Source: JANMAT01 sp031359995 (GTDB lineage: Bacteria; Actinomycetota; Acidimicrobiia; Acidimicrobiales; Ilumatobacteraceae). From it: a DNA stretch of 12,134 nt. A program made the position numbers and the translations under genes. This document shows positions 7,309 to 12,134 of the stretch, piece after piece. The notes below the pieces were generated by a model. It was given only the letters and a program-made list of their open reading frames with translations, had not been told where the DNA came from and did no database searches. How positions within the stretch are numbered: position 1 is the first letter of the stretch; every line of letters begins with the position of its first letter. The DNA lies in the NCBI GenBank assembly GCA_031359995.1, contig JANMAT010000061.1:1-12134 (forward strand), given 5' to 3'.

Positions 7309-7314
7309 AATCTA
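7309..7314 (-). promoter_or_regulatory. Possible -10 element of the MFS gene
   Basis: TAGATT on the minus strand (four of six matches) lies six bases before the GTG at 7302, the same spacing as at the PadR promoter. No good -35 is seen at 16-18 bases, so the call is tentative. No Shine-Dalgarno sequence is present, which fits a leaderless transcript. Confidence 0.35.
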
Positions 7315-7342
7315 TGGGTCCCACCAGTTGAGGAACACTTGA

Positions 7343-7386
7343 CGGCCTTGACGGTGCGTTGGCTCGCAATCACACCGTCAAGGCCG
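7343..7386. repeat. Perfect 14-bp inverted repeat with 16-base loop
   Basis: The arm CGGCCTTGACGGTG (7343-7356) is exactly complementary to CACCGTCAAGGCCG (7373-7386). CTTGACGG also occurs directly before the left arm (7338-7345), so three copies of the core lie within 50 bp, two direct and one inverted. There is no U tract and no gene ends here, so this is not a simple terminator. It lies upstream of the MFS start and could be an operator for a dimeric regulator or the relic of a mobile-element end. Confidence 0.7.
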
Positions 7387-7756
7387 ATGTAGTAGTCGTG
7401 CGCTGCTCGATCGCAACTCGTGATTGCCGTCGTGAGCGCTCGTCATTCATGCGGTCGCTACCGCACGAGTCGAATTCACCAGTTCGTCCCGGGCTTGATC
7501 GCCATGTCGCCACCCCTTTCACCGTCTAAGCGGGAGTGGACGGGCGCGACAGACGCGAGAGTGCCGTCCGGCGCGCCTTGCGACGTGGCCATCCGCCTGC
7601 AGCGGGGTCCACTCGCAAAGTTCCACTCACCAGTTGTGCTCTCGCCCTTGCCGAGAGTGACTGTATCAGGATCTTGCCGGTCGCGAGAAGAAATCCAGAG
7701 ACATTTCGCCACCAGCAGTCGTGAGATCAGTTCGCTCCGTACTCGCGAGGTTGGCG
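7387..7756. other. Divergent intergenic region upstream of the GGDEF-EAL gene
   Basis: About 370 bases without a recognisable gene. It contains a small hairpin TGCGGT-cgct-ACCGCA (7450-7465), an inverted pair GAGTGGAC/GTCCACTC (7534-7541 and 7607-7614), a stem CTCTCG/CGAGAG near 7640-7660, and a minus-strand AAAGGGG ribosome-binding-like motif (7513-7519) before a nine-codon ORF (7476-7505). No clear promoter for the rightward gene was found. The 5' leader could be structured, but it matches no riboswitch class I can recognise. Confidence 0.4.
7747..7750 (+). promoter_or_regulatory. Shine-Dalgarno site deciding the GGDEF-EAL start
   Basis: GAGG six bases before ATG 7757. The in-frame GTG at 7721, 36 bases upstream, has no comparable site, so 7757 is preferred. 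Confidence 0.6.
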
Positions 7757-10288
7757 ATGGCTAGGCGCCGGAGCGACGTCAGGGTGCTGCTGCTGATCGT
7801 GGCGATGGCGGCGATCAGTGGCGCGCTGTGGTCGATCGTCGGCCGCCCGCCGGCGATGACCACTCGATTCGCGCTCGCATGGATCCCCCTCGTGCTCATG
7901 TGCGCCGGCTGCGAGCGTCTCGCCGTCACGATCGAGATCCGAGGGGACTCGTACAACAACAACCTGGGTGTGCTGGCGCTGGCGTTGGGATTGGTCCTCG
8001 TGAGCCCGCTCGCCCTGCTGAGTGCCCGCATCGTGGGCACCGCCGGCTTGGCGGTCGCATCCCGGCGGGTGCAACCGACCAAGACCGTGTTCAACATCGT
8101 GAACCGCTCGCTCGAGACGGCGCTGGCTACCCTCATCTTCCGCGTCATGGCCGGTCGCTGGACCGGTCCCCTCGATCCGAGGACGACGGCGGCGATGTTG
8201 GTCGCGGTCCTCGCAGCCGAAGCGCTCACGACAGCGACGGTGAACGCCGCCATCGCGCTCAGCATCGGCACCCTCCAGTTCTCGACGTGGCAGGCATCGG
8301 TCTCGGCTGGCTTCGCCGTCGCCGAGTCGGCGCTGGCGTTGCTCACCCTCGCCGTCGTCGAGGCAGACTGGCGAGCACTGTGGTTGATCGGCTTGCTCAC
8401 CGTCGGTGTGTGGGCGCTCTATCGGGCCTTCGTCCGGGTCCGCTCGCACTACGCCAGCCTCGAACTGCTCTACCGCTTCACCGATGCTCTCGCCGGCGCG
8501 ACCGAGGCGGCCGAGATCAGTCGCCGGACGCTCGAACTCGCCCGCGACCTCCTCCGGGCGACCCACGCCGAACTCATGATCCCAGTCCCGGACGGCCTCG
8601 TCGTCCACGGCTTGGACGCTCAGGACCGGCTCACGACCGAGATTCGCCGCCCCGATCACGCCGTCACCATCCACACCGAACTGCTCGCGGGCGGCGCGGT
8701 CCTCATGGGCACCAGTAGCAACCGGCGCCTTCATGAACTGGCTGCCGCGCACGGTTGGACCGACTTCGTAGCCGTTCCGCTCACATCGGGCCAGGATGCC
8801 AACGGCGTCTTGGCCGTGGCCAACCGGTTGGCCGACGTGAGCACGTTCAGCACCGAAGACCTACGGCTCCTCACCACGTTCGCACGGAGCTCGGCCATCG
8901 CGCTGCGGGTTGGCGAGCTGGTGGACGAGCTGCGACGCGAGGCCGCCGACAAGGCCTTCCGCGCCGAGCACGACTCCCTCACCGGGCTCGGCAACCGCAC
9001 CCTCATCACCCATCGGCTGGAGGCCCTGCTGCCGGCCGCCACGACCGAGCGACAGGTCGCATTGCTCTTCATGGACGTCGACGGGTTCAAGGAGGTCAAC
9101 GACGCGCTCGGCCATCACACAGGGGATGTTCTCCTCGTCGAGCTCGCCCGCCGCCTTCAACACATCATCGGTGGGCGTGGCCTCGTTGCACGGCTCGGCG
9201 GCGACGAGTTCGCCGTCGTCCTCCACGACGTGTCGCGCGAGGAGGCGGTCCGCATCGCCAACGAGGTGCGCGAGCAGACCGAACCACCCGTGCGCCTCGA
9301 CAACCTCAGCCTGCAGGTGAGGGTGAGCACCGGCATCGCGTTCGCTCCCACCGACGCCGCCGACACCAGAACGCTCTTCCAGCGTGCCGACATCGCCATG
9401 TACCTCGCGAAGGACCGCCACACCGGCATCGAGATCTACGACCAAGACCATGATCGGTCCGGCACACGGCGACTGACGATCGCCAGCGACCTCCACCATG
9501 CGCTCGCCCACGACGGACTCCGCCTCTACTACCAACCCCAGGCGGACTTGCGTACCGACCGAATCACGGGTCTGGAAGCGCTCGCCCGTTGGCCGCACCC
9601 GACCTACGGCACCGTCCCGCCCGACGAGTTCATCCCGATCGCCGAACAGTCCGGCCTCATTCACCACCTCACCCGCTGGGCCCTCGACACCGCGCTCGCC
9701 GAACTCGCCATCTGGCGCACGAGCTGGCCCTGGCTCACCATGTCGGTCAACATCAGCGCGCGCAACCTGCTGGACTCGGCCCTCGCCAGCGACGTCGCCG
9801 CGGCCCTCGAACGCACCCAACTCCCGCCCGACGCCCTCACTCTGGAGCTGACCGAGTCGAGCATCATGGCCGACCCCCAGCGCAGCCTCGAAGTCCTCGC
9901 CTCACTCCACCAGCTCGGCGTACGCCTCGCCATCGACGACTTCGGCACCGGCTACTCCTCCCTCGCCTACCTGAAGCGTCTTCCCGTCAACGAGCTCAAG
10001 ATCGACAAGTCCTTCGTGCTCCACATGAGCACCGACACCGACGACACCGCGATCGTCCGATCCACCATCGATCTCGCCCACAATCTCGGACTCACCACCG
10101 TCGCCGAAGGCGTCGAAGATGCCCAGACCCAGGAGCTCATCGCCGCCCTCGGTGGCGACGCCATACAGGGCTACCACCTCTCCCGGCCCCAAGCCGCACC
10201 CGACATCACCAACTGGCTCCACGACCGCCACACCCAGACACCTCCCGCGTGGACCAGCCCGACCTTCAACCGGTCAGCAGTCGCCTGA
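7757..10288 (+). CDS. Membrane-anchored GAF-GGDEF-EAL cyclic-di-GMP enzyme
   Basis: An 843-residue inner-membrane signalling protein. About seven hydrophobic segments (9-28, 36-51, 69-98, 112-132, 143-170, 182-202, 206-225) form an N-terminal sensor of no family I recognise. A GAF-like domain follows (about 240-395). The diguanylate cyclase domain (about 404-570) has the intact GGDEF at 481-485. The phosphodiesterase domain (about 590-835) has the EAL at 607-609, Asn665, Glu697, DDFGTG with Asp727-Asp728, Lys748, Glu784 and Gln804, all the expected metal and catalytic positions. The RxxD inhibitory site that normally precedes GGDEF is replaced (GGRGLVARLGGDEF), so product feedback on the cyclase is not expected. 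Both synthesis and breakdown of c-di-GMP are therefore possible, with the membrane and GAF inputs presumably setting the balance. Monocistronic. Confidence 0.95.
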   Translation: MARRRSDVRVLLLIVAMAAISGALWSIVGRPPAMTTRFALAWIPLVLMCAGCERLAVTIEIRGDSYNNNLGVLALALGLVLVSPLALLSARIVGTAGLAVASRRVQPTKTVFNIVNRSLETALATLIFRVMAGRWTGPLDPRTTAAMLVAVLAAEALTTATVNAAIALSIGTLQFSTWQASVSAGFAVAESALALLTLAVVEADWRALWLIGLLTVGVWALYRAFVRVRSHYASLELLYRFTDALAGATEAAEISRRTLELARDLLRATHAELMIPVPDGLVVHGLDAQDRLTTEIRRPDHAVTIHTELLAGGAVLMGTSSNRRLHELAAAHGWTDFVAVPLTSGQDANGVLAVANRLADVSTFSTEDLRLLTTFARSSAIALRVGELVDELRREAADKAFRAEHDSLTGLGNRTLITHRLEALLPAATTERQVALLFMDVDGFKEVNDALGHHTGDVLLVELARRLQHIIGGRGLVARLGGDEFAVVLHDVSREEAVRIANEVREQTEPPVRLDNLSLQVRVSTGIAFAPTDAADTRTLFQRADIAMYLAKDRHTGIEIYDQDHDRSGTRRLTIASDLHHALAHDGLRLYYQPQADLRTDRITGLEALARWPHPTYGTVPPDEFIPIAEQSGLIHHLTRWALDTALAELAIWRTSWPWLTMSVNISARNLLDSALASDVAAALERTQLPPDALTLELTESSIMADPQRSLEVLASLHQLGVRLAIDDFGTGYSSLAYLKRLPVNELKIDKSFVLHMSTDTDDTAIVRSTIDLAHNLGLTTVAEGVEDAQTQELIAALGGDAIQGYHLSRPQAAPDITNWLHDRHTQTPPAWTSPTFNRSAVA

Positions 10289-10296
10289 CCTCCGTA

Positions 10297-10333
10297 CTCC
10301 CGATCAATCGCGCGGCCAGGCGTGTGTCGGGAG
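10297..10333 (+). terminator. Weak inverted repeat after the GGDEF-EAL gene
   Basis: CTCCCGA (10297-10303) pairs with TCGGGAG (10327-10333) across a 23-base loop, starting nine bases after the stop. The long loop and missing U tract make it a poor intrinsic terminator. It is offered only because of its position. Confidence 0.25.
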
Positions 10334-10481
10334 GCCGTCCCAAACGCAGTGAGGCGGGCTCGACTTTGGCCTCGTCGCTCGACCATACGCGGCCCTCGAG
10401 CGCAGGAGCGACGCCATCGAACCACCGACTTGTGGAGAACCGGAGTCAAGTCCGGGATTCCACCGGTCGAAGGCATCGGTA

Positions 10482-10769
10482 GTGACCACCGCCCCGCCGA
10501 AGATCGCCGCATACGGCCTGACTGCACCTACGGTTGATGACGCCTACGCCGCCGTCGTTCGCGTCCACGGCTCCAGCGCCACCGCCATCTGGCCCGGCAT
10601 CTCTGAACGCGCCACCGCTCTCGTCGGGCCACCGCCCAGTGTCGCTGGCTACATCAGCGCCATGTGCGACGACGGGCATCCAGTCATCCGTCTCTGCGGT
10701 CAAGCCCTCAAGATCCGCCACCAGAGCTACGCACACCTCGCCGACGTGCAGGACTACATCAAACGCTGA
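10482..10769 (+). CDS. Hypothetical small protein
   Basis: A 95-residue ORF of no recognised family, starting at GTG with a GAAGG motif eight bases upstream. The C-terminal half (VAGYISAMCDDGHPVIRLCG, then SYAHLADVQDYIKR) has the composition of a folded, soluble protein. Two cysteines lie 13 residues apart. There is no signal peptide or membrane segment. It lies 193 bp after the GGDEF-EAL gene and before the toxin-antitoxin-like cluster; no operon partner is evident. Confidence 0.5.
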   Translation: MTTAPPKIAAYGLTAPTVDDAYAAVVRVHGSSATAIWPGISERATALVGPPPSVAGYISAMCDDGHPVIRLCGQALKIRHQSYAHLADVQDYIKR

Positions 10770-10817
10770 CACCGCCCGGCGCAGCCATGAAGGTCTCGGC
10801 CTGCAGCAGCAGTCGGA

Positions 10818-10937
10818 ATGGGCTTGGTGGCGTCGGACACGCCGGGCCTGGGCGGCTACGTCGTCATCATTGGGCTGAGCGTTGAGCCAGACGAGCTGCG
10901 CGACCTTCCAGATCGCACCGACGGGGCCGGCCCCTGA
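10818..10937 (+). CDS. Possible tiny ORF or gene-end remnant
   Basis: 39 codons from ATG 10818 with no ribosome binding site. The segment GYVVIIGLSVEPDELRDLP looks protein-like, and the frame ends 14 bp before the HTH ORF. The frame is open for only about 25 bases upstream, so it may be a fragment of a lost gene. No family is recognised. Confidence 0.25.
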   Translation: MGLVASDTPGLGGYVVIIGLSVEPDELRDLPDRTDGAGP

Positions 10938-10951
10938 TTCTCAGTGCGACC

Positions 10952-11401
10952 GTGCGCTTGTCGGTGACGAGACTCGTCGCCGTGAACAGCGAGAGCCCGC
11001 ACGAGATGACAACGACCGCCGAGGAGGCCGTGGTGCTCGGCGTCTCCGAGGCATTCGTCGCTCGCCTGATCGAGCATGGTCGGCTGCGGGATAGCCTCGA
11101 CGGCAGCGACCACGCTGTGTTCCTGGAAGACCTCGTGGCCTATGGCGAAGCGCGCCGCGCTCGGTTCCTCGCCGTCAACTCCATCGCCGACGCAGACGCG
11201 GACGCCGACGCGGACGCCGGTCGACGTGTCGAGATCGAGGTCGACGAGCTCGACGGTGTTGTCGTCGACCAAGAGGCCGTAGACGACCATGCCTCGCACG
11301 AGGATGCCAGAGGCGATGAGCAGCCGGGCACCGGCGAAGCCCTCGATGACCTCGGGGAGTCCGTCGAAGTCGGTAGCGAACCGCTCGACGATCGGCGGTA
11401 G
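10952..11401 (+). pseudogene. Excisionase-type HTH protein (antitoxin-like), 3' end lost
   Basis: Residues 19-65 form a MerR/excisionase-like helix-turn-helix: MTTTAEEAVVLGVSEAFVAR, then LIEHGRL and FLEDLVAYGEARRARF. This layout is typical of the DNA-binding antitoxin encoded before PIN-domain (VapC-type) toxins, in which the protein ends soon after a segment like IADADAEAG. Here the Asp-Ala run covers residues 80-89, encoded by the GACGCN repeat at 11189-11218. After it the translation is an acidic shadow of the opposite-strand toxin gene, so the true 3' end and any toxin partner are missing. The start is uncertain: GTG 10952, GTG 10982 and ATG 11006 are all in frame, and the alignment to relatives suggests that residues precede 11006. 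Confidence 0.55.
11189..11218. repeat. Five tandem GACGCN hexamers at a gene-gene junction
   Basis: Five consecutive copies of GACGCN encode (Asp-Ala)5 on plus and Val alternating with Gly, Arg or Cys on minus. The plausible coding sequences of the HTH gene (plus) and the toxin gene (minus) both end here, so the repeat marks the point where they run into each other. Confidence 0.85.
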
Positions 11402-11517
11402 CTCGAGCACGAGGAAGTCGGTCACCGAGGGCGCGCCGTCGGCGGACCGGTCAGGTCCGAGCAGATCATCGAGCACTGCGAAGAAGCTGTCCGCCACCCG
11501 GACACTCCGACGCGGGG

Positions 11518-11703
11518 TCACGACTCGGGTTCGATCAACCCACGTTCGACGAGCAGCGCCTTTCCCTTGGCGCGGACCTTGGCCACGAACTCGGGAGGCA
11601 GGGTCGACAGGTCGGTGACGACCCGCTCGTTGAACAGCCGGTACCGCTCATCAGGAGCCATCAGCTCGATCTCTGCGGCCGTCCAGACCTTGTCGCCGTC
11701 CAC
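11518..11703 (-). CDS. Small antitoxin-like protein coupled to the toxin-like gene
   Basis: A 61-residue acidic-to-neutral soluble protein: VWTAAEIELMAPDERYRLF, then VVTDLSTLPPEFVAKVRAKG and a short tail ending IEPES. This sequence style occurs in small conserved actinobacterial proteins next to toxin-like genes. It has no DNA-binding motif I can identify, so any antitoxin role would be by toxin binding. The GTG start at 11703 has AGGG seven bases upstream. The stop overlaps the downstream GTG (GTGA). Confidence 0.6.
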   Translation of the reverse strand: MDGDKVWTAAEIELMAPDERYRLFNERVVTDLSTLPPEFVAKVRAKGKALLVERGLIEPES

Positions 11704-11784
11704 GCCTGCACCCTACGGGTCCCGGCGCCTCCCCGGCGCGCTCGATGGTCGAGCTGACGCTCTCCTCAGCCATCGCCCAGGACC

Positions 11785-12012
11785 TCACGGATGATTGCCG
11801 CCCCAGTGCGCCGTCGCGCCCGTTCGGCCTGCACATCGGCGACATCCGACGCCAGGACCATCCCGCCACCGCCACCAGCGGCCGTCGGCGGCGAGCTCGT
11901 CGAGCCAGCGCACCACGTCCTCCCGGTCGAGGTCCTCGAGCCTCAGGCCGCCGATGCCGGCGGCGATGTGCCCGGCCGCCCACTCGTACTGCGCCCGGGT
12001 GCTCTCGCCCAC
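11785..12012 (-). pseudogene. Integrase core-binding domain fragment
   Basis: The first 44 residues (STRAQYEWAAGHIAAGIGG, then LRLEDLDREDVVRWLDELAA) match the SAM-like core-binding domain of tyrosine recombinases. From about 11880 the frame loses this character and becomes Trp/Arg-rich, ending without a catalytic domain. An in-frame TGA lies seven codons before the GTG start, so the N-terminus is also missing or in another frame. Its sequence differs from the integrase fragment at 1595-2059, so this is a second, unrelated element. Confidence 0.6.
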
Positions 12013-12030
12013 GTCCGACCGGCTGTGGAC

Positions 12031-12132
12031 TCACCGCTCCACCGCCCAGCCGACGGTGCCCTTCCCGGTGCGGCCGGCGCCCCGAGCGGCCGCCGCCGAC
12101 GCGGCCACGGCGGCGGCCCAGCGGGACGGGTA
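12031..12132 (-). CDS. Possible C-terminal end of a gene leaving the window
   Basis: 33 open codons enter from the window edge and end at TGA 12031-12033. They are Ala/Arg-rich with a terminal GKGTVGWAVER. The composition is compatible with a protein end, but GC-rich sequence gives such frames by chance, and no family is recognised. It stops 18 bp before the integrase fragment on the same strand. Confidence 0.25.
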   Translation of the reverse strand, partial: YPSRWAAAVAASAAAARGAGRTGKGTVGWAVER

Positions 12133-12134
12133 GG

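Larger units (their letters stand above)
10856..11521 (-). pseudogene. RelE/ParE-like toxin, N-terminal part, reading into antisense
   Basis: The first 100 or so residues look real: VADSFFAVLDDLL, FLVLELPPIVERFA, a helix GLPEVIEGFAGARLLI, then VRGMVVYGLLVDDNTVELV. That last strand pair resembles the C-terminal beta hairpin of RelE/ParE-type mRNA interferases or gyrase toxins. From residue 103 the frame enters the GACGCN repeat and then the antisense of the HTH gene, where it becomes Arg/Ser-rich without structure. The natural C-terminus is probably lost or replaced. The GTG start overlaps the stop of the 61-residue upstream ORF as GTGA, the normal coupling of antitoxin to toxin. Family assignment is by pattern only; activity is doubtful with the fused tail. 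Confidence 0.5.

Noticed and set aside
7560..7720. A c-di-GMP riboswitch ahead of the GGDEF-EAL gene (a CGCAAAG motif is present near 7613-7619)
   Set aside because: The other conserved segments and the paired helices of that riboswitch class could not be found. One short motif is not enough.
7727..9820. Two long minus-strand open frames (341 and 319 codons) under the GGDEF-EAL gene
   Set aside because: Both are antisense to well-supported domains and have a charged low-complexity composition.
11219..11401. Acidic tail of the HTH ORF as a functional disordered domain
   Set aside because: It is exactly the antisense of the plausible toxin coding sequence, so its acidity is explained by the opposite strand.
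11525..11545. Second T-arm-like sequence (GGGTTCGATCAACCC)
   Set aside because: It encodes the end of the 61-residue protein, the loop length is wrong, and no other tRNA arms are present.
1595..12012. The two integrase fragments as the two ends of one mobile element
   Set aside because: They belong to different sequence families, and no matching direct or inverted repeats were seen next to them. The genes between look chromosomal.

Overview
The window is GC-rich throughout. It uses GTG starts, ATGA/GTGA gene overlaps and at least one probable leaderless promoter, which together suggest a high-GC actinobacterium. An Acidimicrobiia-like lineage is possible but is only an inference. The whole reads as ordinary metabolic, transport and signalling genes placed between two scarred accessory patches that carry broken integrases and a toxin-antitoxin-like cluster. 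I see no rRNA, tRNA, CRISPR array or intact insertion sequence.

Left part (1-2360). The tail of a PD40 (TolB-type) beta-propeller gene is split between two frames. Its stop overlaps the start of an SGNH/GDSL-type secreted lipoprotein hydrolase (ATGA). After that, on the minus strand, lies a short mosaic of remnants: a gene tail and a gene head that still share an ATGA overlap, and a tyrosine integrase that keeps its core-binding region but has lost its catalytic domain.

Centre-left (2361-5460). A compact minus-strand operon runs PadR regulator, small membrane protein with a permease-prefix-like N-terminus, six-segment membrane protein, cytochrome P450. Genes 1/2 and 3/4 overlap by ATGA and genes 2/3 are 11 bp apart, so the P450 is probably made under PadR control together with the two membrane proteins. 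A TTGACT-N17-CATACT promoter places the transcript start at or next to the PadR ATG, and an AT-rich palindrome lies in its spacer. About 600 bp without a convincing gene follow.

Centre-right (6061-10288). An MFS exporter on the minus strand is divergent from a large membrane-anchored GAF-GGDEF-EAL protein. All cyclic-di-GMP catalytic motifs of the latter look intact, but the product-inhibition I-site is missing. The 454 bp between them contains a perfect 14-bp inverted repeat.

Right part (10289-12134). Small orphan ORFs lead into a convergent pair: an excisionase-type HTH antitoxin-like gene on plus, and a coupled antitoxin/RelE-ParE-like toxin pair on minus. The two genes run into each other exactly at a five-copy GACGCN repeat, which looks like a recombination junction. 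A second, unrelated integrase core-binding fragment lies beyond. No clearly new defence or biosynthetic system is evident. The best leads are the PadR-membrane-P450 operon and the fused toxin-antitoxin junction.
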